DNA of 64,000 nt from Pirellulales bacterium (GTDB lineage: Bacteria > Planctomycetota > Planctomycetia > Pirellulales > JANQPP01). Below are positions 7,679-16,255 of the stretch, piece by piece (positions within the stretch are counted from its first letter, which is position 1; each line of letters opens with the position of its first letter). The stretch covers positions 1-64,000 of the forward strand of contig JANQPP010000076.1 in the NCBI GenBank assembly GCA_028289405.1, written 5' to 3'. The notes beneath the pieces are model-generated. The model was given only the letters and a program-made list of their open reading frames with translations, had not been told where the DNA came from and did no database searches. A program made the translations under genes and the position numbers.

Positions 7679-9811
7679 CTACTCGTGCGGCGACTCGTCG
7701 CGTTCTTCAGCCATTTCCTGACGGACAATGTCCCGCAGCAAATCCATTTCTTCAGGGTCGGAGCGGACTTGCTCCACCGCCCGTTCGACCTTCGCCCAAT
7801 GCGCGGCCGGGTCCCGGGCAAACGCCATCCGGGTTTGAAATTCTTGCTCGATGGCCTCGATTTCGTGGGGAACCAGCGCCAGATAGATGGCGAGAACAAG
7901 TGCGGACAAAATCAGCGCGGGACGTGCCAGCGATCGCCCGACAGCGGCCAGGATATCTCGCCGTGAAATGTGGGCCATGTCCCCGTCTTGGCGAGCACGC
8001 CGGAGTTTCCGCCGAAGCCATACCGCGATGGCGATCCCCCAAATTACGATCGTGAGATACGCCCCACCGTAAGCGGTCCACTGATCCAGGATTCCAAACA
8101 ACACGCCGTTTCGACGCATCGCGTTTTCGAGATCGTTCGTATGCGTCCATTCCCAACCGAGCGTGGGCAGGGACACTTTCCAGCGTTTTGCGTGGAAGTA
8201 TTCGAGGGTGGGCTGTGCGAAAATCGCCAGGGCGAGCACCATGCTGAGCGCGGTCATGGCAAACAGCAACTCGCGCAAGCTGAAGCGATACGCGCGACGC
8301 CGCATGCCGCGCCAGGTCTTGCATGCCAGGGTACCGAGCACCGTACCAACCAGCAGCCATATGAAAACCGTCCCTTGGATTCGCGCCGAAACAATCTTCG
8401 AGGGCAAGACACCAAACATGAAGATGGAAAACACGCCGGCCGCCATGAACGCCATCCCCTGCCACATCGGACCAATCTTGGGGAAGTCTTCTCGTTTGGA
8501 GAGTCGCGAAATGCCGGTGGCCGCCAAACTAAAAAGCAGTGCGAACAACACCAGGGAAGGGGCTAATACGATCCAGGTCTCCGAGAGCAATTTGGCCGTG
8601 CGACTTTTCGCACGGGAACCGGTCGCCGTAGTGTCGCGCGCTGCGAACAGTGATTGTGACCGCTCATGGACCTTCCCATCGAGCCGGGCTCGCTCTTCAG
8701 CGACCGTGAGTTCCCGCAATTCTTCACTGGAAAATCGCTCCGGATGCGCCGCGGCGAACTTCACCATCTCGATCGCCGTACGGTATCGGCAGGCTGTTGC
8801 CATTCCGCTGTACTGATGGGACGGATCGGCACGCCGATATTGTTCAATCAGGCGCATCGATTGCCGCTGCATCTCCCATGCTTTCGCAAGATCACCCGCG
8901 TCAACTTCCCGATCCGCGTGGAGATCCTGCCACGTCCACAGGCGATAGAACAACAAGTCCCGTCGAGTGTAGAGAAACCGGCCTCTAATAACGTCGTCAT
9001 GTTCCAAACGAGGCAAATTCGACGCAGCCAAAAATTCGGCGACCGCAGAAAATCCGACATCGCCGATGACGAGCTTAGGCTTCTTCAGTCCTCGCTCGAA
9101 ATAATCGACCCCCCTTTGAAAGGTCTCGGCGTCTTTCACCAATAGCCGTTCCTCGTTACTGGTGTAATCCATCTCAGCACTGGTGTCCCACCAGAAGTTA
9201 GTAGCCAGATAGTCGTACAGCGCATTGTCCGGATCGTGTTCGGAACACTGTTCCAGTATCGCGGTCCAGTTCGGGTCGCGGAGAGAACTATTAAGTGTCC
9301 ACGTCGGGTTGTCCCACAGCAGCACGGCGCGGAGCCGCCACCAGGCGACATTCGTGGCATCGAGCTCGCTTGCCAACGCAGAAAGTTCCAGGCATTTTCG
9401 CCTACACAACGCTTCGAAACTCTCTCCAACTCGCAGTAATTCAATGATATGTGACTTCATATCGAAGGTTGGACTTCGCGGCGTGGGTTTCCGTCCGAAA
9501 AAGGGCCCGTTGCTGAAGCCCGGCTCGTCCAGCACCAGCGCGGCGCCGGCAGCCTGAGCGCCGTTTTCTGGATGGGTTGCCAAAACGCGGTCCACCTCGT
9601 GCAGCCAATACTCGGCCTGCTCGACCGGGTGGCGGGCCGAAATGGGAACGTATTCCCCCTTGAACCAGCCCACGGTCGCGTCCCGCCAATGCAGCCGTAG
9701 CGTGTCCCCGCCGGTTTCAGTCCGCCACACCAGCCATGCCACGTGGCAACTCAAACCGACCAGCGAAAGCCAGAGACCGATCCAAAATAGCCGAAGCATG
9801 AGGCGTTTCAT
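7679..9811 (-). CDS. Large membrane protein with FSLRELL motif, unknown function
   Basis: The 710-residue protein has an N-terminal signal-anchor (MLRLFWIGLWLSLVGLSCHVAWLVW). A soluble helical region of ~390 residues follows with tetratricopeptide-like helices and a patch DPDNALYDYLATNFWW. Then come at least six hydrophobic segments between ~425 and ~670. The stretch YRFSLRELLFAMTALSMVLALAIF is a recurring planctomycete membrane motif. The C-terminus (DLLRDIVRQEMAEERDESPHE) is charged. ATG 9811 was preferred over an in-frame codon 33 bases upstream because the signal-anchor starts there. No enzyme motif is visible. Confidence 0.8.
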   Translation of the reverse strand: MKRLMLRLFWIGLWLSLVGLSCHVAWLVWRTETGGDTLRLHWRDATVGWFKGEYVPISARHPVEQAEYWLHEVDRVLATHPENGAQAAGAALVLDEPGFSNGPFFGRKPTPRSPTFDMKSHIIELLRVGESFEALCRRKCLELSALASELDATNVAWWRLRAVLLWDNPTWTLNSSLRDPNWTAILEQCSEHDPDNALYDYLATNFWWDTSAEMDYTSNEERLLVKDAETFQRGVDYFERGLKKPKLVIGDVGFSAVAEFLAASNLPRLEHDDVIRGRFLYTRRDLLFYRLWTWQDLHADREVDAGDLAKAWEMQRQSMRLIEQYRRADPSHQYSGMATACRYRTAIEMVKFAAAHPERFSSEELRELTVAEERARLDGKVHERSQSLFAARDTTATGSRAKSRTAKLLSETWIVLAPSLVLFALLFSLAATGISRLSKREDFPKIGPMWQGMAFMAAGVFSIFMFGVLPSKIVSARIQGTVFIWLLVGTVLGTLACKTWRGMRRRAYRFSLRELLFAMTALSMVLALAIFAQPTLEYFHAKRWKVSLPTLGWEWTHTNDLENAMRRNGVLFGILDQWTAYGGAYLTIVIWGIAIAVWLRRKLRRARQDGDMAHISRRDILAAVGRSLARPALILSALVLAIYLALVPHEIEAIEQEFQTRMAFARDPAAHWAKVERAVEQVRSDPEEMDLLRDIVRQEMAEERDESPHE

Positions 9812-10311
9812 GCAATTCCGAAACTCAAGCAGGCGTTGGGACAATCGAGGTTGTTACTATTCGTCAATGAGCGCGGATTCTTCGTGAAGATTCGCCGAAG
9901 CAGGCGGCGTAACTCCTGATTACGTCCATCTTTCGCCCCGCCACCGGGTTTGTCAAAAAAACCCGCGACAGACCCCATTCCACACCGCAGCGATTTGTCC
10001 GTTATATTATCTATTGACGCTAGCATGTTCGCCTGAACATAATAGGAAGGTTTGGCCGAAGCGAGGCGGGTCGCCGGATTGGTGGAGATGACAATCGCTT
10101 CGCGGGCATCCCATCTGGAACGAGAAGGGCCCGGGCGGACGGTCGGCAGGATCTTCGAAGCGTTTCGCCTGTGGAGGGGGGTCTCGTATGGCGGCGTGAG
10201 CCGTTGATCCACGTGAATTGGCAAGTCGTTGATCAGAGCGACTTCCACTACCCCAAACCAATCGTCGTTCCTTCTTCCGGCCACGCACCAAACTTTCAGA
10301 AAGGGCCAATC
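9812..10311. other. 500-bp intergenic region between divergent genes
   Basis: This region separates the membrane protein gene (minus) from the CBS gene (plus). A sigma-70-like promoter with a dyad is at 10014-10043. A frame open from 10171 runs into the CBS gene but has no coding character before 10312. Nothing else is recognised. Confidence 0.6.
10014..10043 (+). promoter_or_regulatory. Candidate sigma-70 promoter with overlapping palindromic operator
   Basis: TTGACG (10014-10019), an 18-base spacer and CATAAT (10038-10043) make a reasonable -35/-10 pair. A perfect 6-bp dyad ATGTTC-GCCT-GAACAT (10025-10040) fills the spacer and overlaps the -10, a typical place for a repressor site. The downstream gene is the CBS protein at 10312, leaving a leader of ~260 bases. 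Confidence 0.45.
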
Positions 10312-10788
10312 ATGGTGAAATCCGTCATGGCCCGTGACTTCATGGTCACGAAGCTCATTACCTTGCGCCCGGATATGGATGTCTTCGAGGCCATTGCTTT
10401 GTTGCTGAAAAACCACATTTCGGGGGCGCCCGTCTTGGATCATGCCGCGAATCGCGCGTATGTCGGCGTGTTTTCGGAAAAATGCTCGATGAGCGTGATC
10501 ACCGGCGCGGCCTACGACCAACTGCCCAGCAACATCGTGGGCGCGTTCGTCGATCGGGATGCGTTGACCATTTCGCCGGACACGGACTTGCTCTCCATCG
10601 TGCAGATCTTCGCCACGACGAACTACCGCCGGCTGCCCGTGTTGGAAGAGGGCCAATTGGTGGGGCAGGTCAGCCGCCGTGATGTAATCCGGGCGAGCCT
10701 TTCTCGGATGCACGTGCCGCCCGGCAGTGAAAAGTCGCTACTATACCTGAGCGCCTTGGTGGAGCGGACCGACTCGCCCATCACCTGA
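10312..10788 (+). CDS. CBS domain-pair protein
   Basis: The 158-residue cytoplasmic protein is a tandem CBS pair (Bateman module) with no other domain. CBS1 (~1-60) reads MARDFMVTKLITLRPDMDVFEAIALLLKNHISGAPVLD. CBS2 (~80-135) reads DALTISPDTDLLSIVQIFATTNYRRLPVLEEGQLVGQVSRRDVI. Such modules bind adenosine nucleotides and regulate partner proteins. ATG 10312 has AAAGGG upstream and opens directly on the domain. An insert between the halves (FSEKCSMSVITGAAYDQLPS) is longer than usual. No partner gene is adjacent, and the next gene is convergent. Confidence 0.88.
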   Translation: MVKSVMARDFMVTKLITLRPDMDVFEAIALLLKNHISGAPVLDHAANRAYVGVFSEKCSMSVITGAAYDQLPSNIVGAFVDRDALTISPDTDLLSIVQIFATTNYRRLPVLEEGQLVGQVSRRDVIRASLSRMHVPPGSEKSLLYLSALVERTDSPIT

Positions 10789-10829
10789 GCGAATACCAGC
10801 ACACTCAGGCCGCGATATCGATAGTTTTT

Positions 10830-11948
10830 TCAGCGGCGGCGGCCTCGACGGGGCGTGTTACCGACGCGGGGCGGTTCTCGGTACGGTTTTTCGTCCCGAT
10901 AAAGTTCGAGCCGTGCTTCGGAGGCCGCGCGAAATTCTTCGGGAGCCAATTCAACGGCGTGGGCCGCAACTTCCTCGGCCTCCTCGAATTGGCTATTCGC
11001 GGCCAAGGCCGCGGCCAACGTGTCCAAGTAACGGTAGTCTTCTTCCCCATCCAGATCGATCGCCTTGCGGGCAGCCCGCAGTGCCAACTGCGGATTGCGG
11101 AACCGAGCCTCGGGTGAAGTCGCCATGATCCACGCGGCACCCTGGTACGCACGGCCGTATTCCGCATCGAGACGGATCGCCTGCTGGTAATGCCGCGCGG
11201 CTTCCGCGTAATAGCCGAGCGCGCTGAGTGCGTCGGCACGGTCTGTATGCGCCACGGCACTGCGTGGATCCAGACGAATCGCCTGCTGATAACTGGCCAG
11301 TGCTTCGGTATACCGTCGCAGCCGATAGAGCATATCGCCCCGCCGCCCGTGAAGCTCGGGATCGCGTGGACGAAGCCGGATAGCCTGCCCATAATCTTCG
11401 AGGGCCTCCTCGACCTGGCCAAGTTCCTTGAGCACTTCGCCCCGATTGAAATACGCGTTGGCGTACTCTTGATGGAGTTCGATCGTGCGGTTCAAGTCGG
11501 CCAGCGCCTGTTCGAACTTGCCCGCCATGGCCAGGCTCACGCCGCGATTGTGCAGTGCCCGCCAGCGCGTCGGATCGAGCTTCGCCGAACGTTCGAAATC
11601 GAGCAAGGCCGACTCGGCCTCCCCCTGTTCGGCGTACCACTCTCCCCGCTGATTGTGCGCCCAGGATTGCAGGCGATGAATGTACTCGGCAACATTCTCG
11701 CTGACCTCTTCCTGGGCCGCGGCGCGCTCGCAGAGCGTGATGATCTCTTGAAAATCCTTCTCAGTTTTGGCGGTCGTTGTCTTCTCGTAGGCCAGTTTGG
11801 CCAGCGCCTTGGCGTCGAGTTCCTTCTCTGCCTGCGCCTGCGAAAAGCTGACGACCGCCAGCGCTAGCCACATCCCGCCGGCGAGCAACCAGGGCCTGCG
11901 GAGAAGGAGTTTCGGTTCGAGGTTCGTCATCGGGCGATAGCGTTTCAT
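10830..11948 (-). CDS. Exported tetratricopeptide-repeat protein
   Basis: The 372-residue protein has an N-terminal signal peptide (LLAGGMWLALAVVSFSQAQA) and at least six TPR units from ~110 to ~300. Examples are AESALLDFERSAKLDPTRW, FEQALADLNRTIELHQEYA, VEEALEDYGQAIRLRPRDP, YTEALASYQQAIRLDPRSA and YAEAARHYQQAIRLDAEYG. The Arg-rich tail (PRRGRRR) is basic. The likely role is a protein-protein scaffold outside the cytoplasm; the partner is unknown. The start is uncertain: GTG 11954, ATG 11948 and ATG 11930 are all in frame, with no clear ribosome-binding site. Confidence 0.85.
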   Translation of the reverse strand: MKRYRPMTNLEPKLLLRRPWLLAGGMWLALAVVSFSQAQAEKELDAKALAKLAYEKTTTAKTEKDFQEIITLCERAAAQEEVSENVAEYIHRLQSWAHNQRGEWYAEQGEAESALLDFERSAKLDPTRWRALHNRGVSLAMAGKFEQALADLNRTIELHQEYANAYFNRGEVLKELGQVEEALEDYGQAIRLRPRDPELHGRRGDMLYRLRRYTEALASYQQAIRLDPRSAVAHTDRADALSALGYYAEAARHYQQAIRLDAEYGRAYQGAAWIMATSPEARFRNPQLALRAARKAIDLDGEEDYRYLDTLAAALAANSQFEEAEEVAAHAVELAPEEFRAASEARLELYRDEKPYREPPRVGNTPRRGRRR

Positions 11949-12003
11949 GGACACGTTTCGTGGGGCAAGTGGACATGAAATAAGCGAGAAGACAAACCGG
12001 CGG

Positions 12004-13434
12004 TTACCCGGCAGGCTCCGTCATTTTCCAGGGATCGAGCGCTTCCCGCAATTGATCGGGTGGTAGCACTTCCTGCTCTTCGCAAAGCTCGCGAATCGTT
12101 TTGCCGGTGCGAAACGCCTCCTTGGCGAGCGCCGCGGCACGCTCGTAGCCGATGTAGGGGTTGAGGCTCGTGACCATGGAGAGGCTTTTTTCCACGAAGG
12201 ATTCCGCCGCTTCTTGGTTGGCTTCGATCCCCCGGGCACACTTCTCCACGAATGCGCGGACCCCCTGGGAGAGCAGGGCAATGCTCTCCAGTGTGGCGTG
12301 CCCCATGACTGGCATCATGATGTTGAGCTGGAACTGTCCGCCGGTCGCTCCCGAAACGGCCACGGTCTGATCGTTGCCCATGACCCGCGCCGCCACCTGC
12401 ATCAGGCTTTCGCACATCACGGGATTGACCTTGCCCGGCATGATGGAGCTTCCCGGTTGGAGATCGGGAATCTTGATCTCGTAAAAGCCGCAGCGAGGAC
12501 CGGAGCCTAGCCAGCGGATGTTGTTCGCCACGTTGAACAGCGTACTGGCCACGGCCCGCAACTGTCCGTGGCATTCCACGAGGCCGTCCCGCTGGGCATT
12601 CGCTTCGAAGTGATTGGCCGCTTCGACGAAGGGAATCTCCGTCTCTTCGGCCAGAATCTTGCAGACGCGAGAGGAGAATTCGACATGCGTATTAATCCCG
12701 GAACCTACCGCCGTGCCTCCCACTGGAAGTTCCAACACGGCCTCCAGTGCCCGCTCGGCCCGGGCGACGGAGAGCTCCAATTGCCGCGCGAAGCCGCCGA
12801 ACTCTTGGCCCAGTCGGAGCGGCGTGGCGTCTGCCAGATGCGTGCGGCCAATCTTGATGATCCGGTCCCAAGCCTGGGCTTTTTCAGCCAGCACTTCTTG
12901 AAACGACTTCAAAGCCGGCACGAGCTCGCGGCGGATTTGCAGCGCCACTGCCACATGGATCGAAGTGGGAAAGGTATCATTCGTGCTCTGCCCGTTGTTG
13001 ACGTGGTCGTTGGGGTGAATCTTCTTGGAAGCCTCGAAACGGTCGCCGCCGGCCAGTTCAATCGCCCGGTTGCTGATCACTTCGTTGACGTTCATGTTGC
13101 TCGAAGTGCCGGAACCGGTCTGGAAGACATCCACGGGGAATTGATCCCTCAGTTTCCCTTCGGCGACCTCGCGGCAAGCACTCAGCAGGGCTTCCAGCTC
13201 CGCGTCCGAGAGAGGTTGTTTGCTTTGGGAGCCCAGTTTCCCCAAATCGCGGTTGGCCTTCGCCGCCGCGTACTTCACCCAGCCCATGGCCCGAATCAAT
13301 TCCGGCGGCAACCGCCAGCCCGAGACCTGGAAGTTTTCATGGGCCCGCTGCGTTTGCGCGCCGTAATAGGCGTCCGCAGGAACCGCGACTTCCCCCATGG
13401 AGTCTTTTTCGATGCGTACCTCGGATTCCGCCAT
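12004..13434 (-). CDS. fumC: Fumarate hydratase class II
   Basis: The enzyme interconverts fumarate and malate in the TCA cycle in the cytoplasm. The 476-residue protein covers the family's normal length. It shows the superfamily signature GSSIMPGKVNPV with the catalytic serine loop, the substrate-binding TGSGTSSNMNVNEVI, the HPNDHVNNGQSTND segment and GRTHLADATPLRLGQEF. The start ATG 13434 has AAGGAG eleven bases upstream, and the protein opens at the conserved RIEKDSMGEVAVP. A longer open frame upstream is not coding. It is a class II, iron-independent enzyme. The neighbours are unrelated. Confidence 0.96.
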   Translation of the reverse strand: MAESEVRIEKDSMGEVAVPADAYYGAQTQRAHENFQVSGWRLPPELIRAMGWVKYAAAKANRDLGKLGSQSKQPLSDAELEALLSACREVAEGKLRDQFPVDVFQTGSGTSSNMNVNEVISNRAIELAGGDRFEASKKIHPNDHVNNGQSTNDTFPTSIHVAVALQIRRELVPALKSFQEVLAEKAQAWDRIIKIGRTHLADATPLRLGQEFGGFARQLELSVARAERALEAVLELPVGGTAVGSGINTHVEFSSRVCKILAEETEIPFVEAANHFEANAQRDGLVECHGQLRAVASTLFNVANNIRWLGSGPRCGFYEIKIPDLQPGSSIMPGKVNPVMCESLMQVAARVMGNDQTVAVSGATGGQFQLNIMMPVMGHATLESIALLSQGVRAFVEKCARGIEANQEAAESFVEKSLSMVTSLNPYIGYERAAALAKEAFRTGKTIRELCEEQEVLPPDQLREALDPWKMTEPAG

Positions 13435-13617
13435 CTGCCTGGGCTCCTTGAAATCGTGATCAGCGGGTATCGTGAAGTGAGACGCGGAGCACTGGCTGCC
13501 CGCCCGATTCCCAACGTGCACCATCATATCCGTACGGCACGGGTTGGCAACGCGGACGGACGCGCGGCGGGACGGAGATGCATGCCGGACGCCGAGTGTG
13601 AGCCCGTCACGGATGCT

Positions 13618-13691
13618 CCCTCACTGACGTTTCGGGCTAGGAATTGGAGACCGCCATCGCGTCATATCCCAACCCGAAACGTCAGTGAGGG
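13618..13691. repeat. Dispersed planctomycete-type inverted repeat (19-bp arms)
   Basis: The arms CCCTCACTGACGTTTCGGG (13618-13636) and CCCGAAACGTCAGTGAGGG (13673-13691) are perfect inverted copies separated by 36 bases. Read in an unused frame the right arm gives PTRNVSEG, a peptide I associate with spurious ORFs in planctomycete genomes. It lies in the 513-base gap (13435-13947) between fumC and the repeat protein, which holds no gene that I can support. Confidence 0.75.
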
Positions 13692-13745
13692 ACTTCGCGG
13701 CATCCGATCGAGTGGCATCGGTTTACATACGTTGATCATCAGAGC

Positions 13746-13803
13746 TGTAGCCTGGGTGCTCGCACCCAGGGAAACGGCAGTTGCATTCCGTAGGGTCGGC
13801 GGC
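13746..13803. repeat. Dispersed repeat with GGGTGC-TC-GCACCC core, copy 1
   Basis: This ~58-base element runs from TGTAGCCTGGGTGCTCGCAC through CATTCCGTAGGGT to GGCGGC. It recurs almost unchanged at 15232-15290. The core CCTGGGTGC-TC-GCACCCAGG is a perfect palindrome able to form a tight hairpin. Confidence 0.8.
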
Positions 13804-13947
13804 GTGCTGCCTACCAAGGATCCAGCCGGCGGAATCATGTCCCACTCTCCGCACTGCTAGCAAGCTAGCAGTGGCACCGGGCACCGGGACGTTTCACCGC
13901 CGACGGACGCTCAAATACGCGGAGTCGCGGTGTCTTGTCCCAGGTTC

Positions 13948-14517
13948 TTATTCGTCCAAAGCGGGTGCTTGGGGGAGGGCTTTGATATGAGCGGCGACTG
14001 GCACGCCGGCGAGTTTCATTTCCACACGATCGGTAAACATCTTGATGCCTTTCACGTCGTACAGTTGGCCTTGGGGTGAGATCGCTTTCACCCCATAAAA
14101 CTGTCCGTCCGGCGCGATCGCCTTGATGTGGATCACGCTGCCGTCCCGCTTGACTCCCTTCACGTCTAACTTCCGACCTTCGGGCGTGAGCGCCTTGATG
14201 TCCCAAATCGTCCCGTCATCACGAATCGCTTTCACGGGCGCGAATGGCTCATCGCTCACGAGGACCTTCACCGGTAGTCGCTTGCCGCCGGCCATCGCCT
14301 TCACGTCCAAAAGGTGACGATTGTCGGCGATGGCTTTCACATCATGAATCATCCCGTTTTCATCTAGCGCTTTCACATCCAGCAGGCGGCCTTCCGGGTG
14401 GACGGCCTTGATGTGCCAAATAGGAGCGTCGGCAGCGCAGAGGCGCGAGGCTGGGGCGGCAAACACGGGGCAAACCACGGTCGCAACAAACAAAAGCCAG
14501 CGGCGGTAAGATGGCAT
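13948..14517 (-). CDS. Secreted protein of about ten 12-residue 'DVKA' repeats
   Basis: The 189-residue protein has a signal peptide (LLFVATVVCPVFAAPASRLCAA). It is followed by roughly ten near-regular units of about 12 residues, each with a core D-V/I-K-A/G, a hydrophobic residue and a turn (PEGRLL, ENGMIH, DDGTIW, PDGQFY, PQGQLY). A short tail ends in AAHIKALPQAPALDE. The pattern predicts a beta-solenoid or beta-roll of very short turns. ATG 14517 has AAAGGA upstream. The frame open upstream to 14670 lacks a signal. I do not recognise a function; location should be periplasm or cell surface. Confidence 0.8.
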   Translation of the reverse strand: MPSYRRWLLFVATVVCPVFAAPASRLCAADAPIWHIKAVHPEGRLLDVKALDENGMIHDVKAIADNRHLLDVKAMAGGKRLPVKVLVSDEPFAPVKAIRDDGTIWDIKALTPEGRKLDVKGVKRDGSVIHIKAIAPDGQFYGVKAISPQGQLYDVKGIKMFTDRVEMKLAGVPVAAHIKALPQAPALDE

Positions 14518-14840
14518 GGCAGGGTCCTTTCGGGTTCGACATCGCGATATGGCAACACATAAATATAGCTTGGTATTCGTGTGCCGCCGCGATGTCGGAA
14601 GTCCCGATAGAGTACGGCGGCTCGCCGCCCAAATTCGCCACACAAGTCCGATACGATGAGTGTTCGCCACAACCTCGGTTATCGGTTTGACGTTAGGTAA
14701 CCCGCACTCAACTCACGAGACGCAGCCGACAGGCCCTCTTTTTTCACACATCCTTGCCAGCGACGCCTGTTTTTTGGCGTCTGGGTTTCTATGGTCCCAG
14801 GTACGGATCAAACGAAACCGTTCAGCGTTAGGGGGTGTGT
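14518..14840. other. 323-bp gap without a supported gene
   Basis: A perfect 6-bp hairpin GACGCC/GGCGTC (14762-14781) with a T-rich loop lies 60 bases before the small membrane gene. It could be a leader structure. No other element is recognised. Confidence 0.4.
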
Positions 14841-15023
14841 ATGTCCAAGATTCAAATTGCCAAGACCGGTTACGTGATCGCGGCGGGAGCATCCTTTTTG
14901 CTTTCGGTGTATCTCTGGTTCACCGGCCAAAAGGAACAGGGTGTCTTTGTAGGGATCTGGGTGCCTTCGATCCTCTCGTTCGGAACGCTCATGCTTTCCG
15001 GGGGAGGGCGCAAGCATGTCTGA
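14841..15023 (+). CDS. Small two-segment membrane protein
   Basis: The 60-residue protein has two hydrophobic segments (TGYVIAAGASFLLSVYLWF and GVFVGIWVPSILSFGTLMLSG) separated by a short TGQKEQ loop and ends GGGRKHV. ATG 14841 follows AGGGGG. A GTG six bases upstream is also possible. Its stop overlaps the start of the next small gene by 8 bases. No family is recognised. It may be a structural or regulatory membrane peptide. Confidence 0.65.
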   Translation: MSKIQIAKTGYVIAAGASFLLSVYLWFTGQKEQGVFVGIWVPSILSFGTLMLSGGGRKHV

Positions 15024-15120
15024 TTTCGTGATCTTCGTGTTTGGCCTCGTGGTCACGATCGTCTCCCTGGCGGTGACGGTGCTGCTCGTGTTCGGGGCGA
15101 CCGAGGATGCTCCAGAGTAG
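15016..15120 (+). CDS. Single-span 34-residue membrane peptide
   Basis: The peptide MSDFVIFVFGLVVTIVSLAV... is one hydrophobic helix followed by an acidic tail FGATEDAPE. It overlaps the preceding 60-residue protein by 8 bases in another frame, and GGGGGAGGG lies upstream of its ATG. Tight coupling and clean hydrophobic/acidic partition support a real gene, although it is very short. Function is unknown. Confidence 0.55.
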   Translation: MSDFVIFVFGLVVTIVSLAVTVLLVFGATEDAPE

Positions 15121-15231
15121 CTCGTCTTTCACGAAGCGTGTAAGCTGCCGCGACGGGTGATGATTAAATACCCGATAGCGTTGATTGCGGTGGGATGCGT
15201 GCTCGTCACCCATCGCCGCGAGGTAACGAGT

Positions 15232-15290
15232 TGTAGCCTGGGTGCTCGCACCCAGGGAAACGACAGTTGCATTCCGTAGGGTACGGCGGC
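15232..15290. repeat. Dispersed repeat with GGGTGC-TC-GCACCC core, copy 2
   Basis: Second copy of the element at 13746-13803, in the same orientation. It differs by one substitution in the middle (GACAG for GGCAG) and a small change near the end (GGTACGGCGGC for GGTCGGCGGC). It lies just upstream of the esterase-like gene. Confidence 0.8.
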
Positions 15291-15315
15291 TTCCGTCCTG
15301 ACCCGAACGATCGTC

Positions 15316-16113
15316 ATGCCTACCGAGAATAGGGAATTGCCGAGCCGGGCCGATCGGTTTCCGACCTTTCGCATATGGGGGCAGCGAGCTTGGCTGATTC
15401 CGCTGCTTCTCGCGTTGTTGGCAGGCATGTGGTGGTATGGGCTCCATGCGGATCCTCATCGGCGAACTATTCTCGTTCAGGGACATGAGCGGGAATACCT
15501 CTGGTATGCCCCACCGGCCACCGACGGCGAATTGCGGCCCTTGGTGCTGGCGCTGCACGGCTTCAGTGGAACGGCGGCCGGCATGGCGGAAAGTTCCAAG
15601 CTGCACGAACTGGCGAACGAGCAGAATTTCTATCTGGCTTATCTGGAGGGGGATCCGACTTGGCAATTCTTTGTGCGCGAAGATGCTGATGTCAGCTTGG
15701 ATGTCGCTTTTTTCGATCGGCTGTGCGAGGAGCTATTGGCGCGATACCCGATCGATCCCGACCGCATTTATGTGGCAGGCATGTCACGCGGCGGGGATTT
15801 TGCCGTTTACTTGGCGGAGCGGCGTAGCACCCGCATCGCGGCCGTCGTCTCCCAAGGAGCGTGCGTCGCGGAACCGGAGGACACGGAACGTCTATTCCCC
15901 TTGATGATCATCGTGGGAACTCGGGACGAGCGTGTGCCGGCCGATCGCTTCCCAGGCGTACCACAAGCCTTTCGGGACCGTGGCCATCTCGTGGAAGTGC
16001 TACGTCCCGAAAACGTGGGACACCGCTGGCATGTCCCCTTGAACGGGCAGGTATGGGAGTTCCTGTCCGCACAACGCCTGTCGAACGAAGCCGAGCAGGA
16101 GTCAATGCCATGA
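15316..16113 (+). CDS. Membrane-anchored alpha/beta hydrolase, PHB-depolymerase/feruloyl-esterase-like
   Basis: The 265-residue protein has an N-terminal anchor (LIPLLLALLAGMWWYGLHA) and an alpha/beta-hydrolase domain facing outward. Visible landmarks are the oxyanion strand PLVLALHGFSGTAAGMAE, the nucleophile elbow GMSRGGDFAV (Ser ~157), the acid region IIVGTRDERVPADRFP and a final NVGHRWHVP that supplies the catalytic His. This layout matches LpqC/esterase-PHB-depolymerase proteins that hydrolyse polyesters or aryl esters. The substrate is not predictable. It is convergent with the DUF1579 gene. Confidence 0.82.
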   Translation: MPTENRELPSRADRFPTFRIWGQRAWLIPLLLALLAGMWWYGLHADPHRRTILVQGHEREYLWYAPPATDGELRPLVLALHGFSGTAAGMAESSKLHELANEQNFYLAYLEGDPTWQFFVREDADVSLDVAFFDRLCEELLARYPIDPDRIYVAGMSRGGDFAVYLAERRSTRIAAVVSQGACVAEPEDTERLFPLMIIVGTRDERVPADRFPGVPQAFRDRGHLVEVLRPENVGHRWHVPLNGQVWEFLSAQRLSNEAEQESMP

Positions 16114-16255
16114 AAGGATCGCGTGGTCAGGTGCGCTAGGCTGTGCTTGTCACTAGCGCCACGTCGCTCATGTGTTAGATTCCCACACGCACCACTTGTG
16201 ATTGTGACGAGCACTCGGGCGGCGATGCTCCTCGGCGGTTCGCGCCGCATGCAGT

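Noticed and set aside
10025-10040. LexA box
   Set aside because: The dyad is GTTC-N4-GAAC, the inverse of the Gram-positive LexA site GAAC-N4-GTTC, and the downstream gene is not an SOS gene.
12568-13860. 430-codon plus-strand ORF opposite fumC
   Set aside because: It is antisense to a full-length fumarase and has no signal or domain; it contains the PTRNVSEG repeat peptide, typical of shadow frames.
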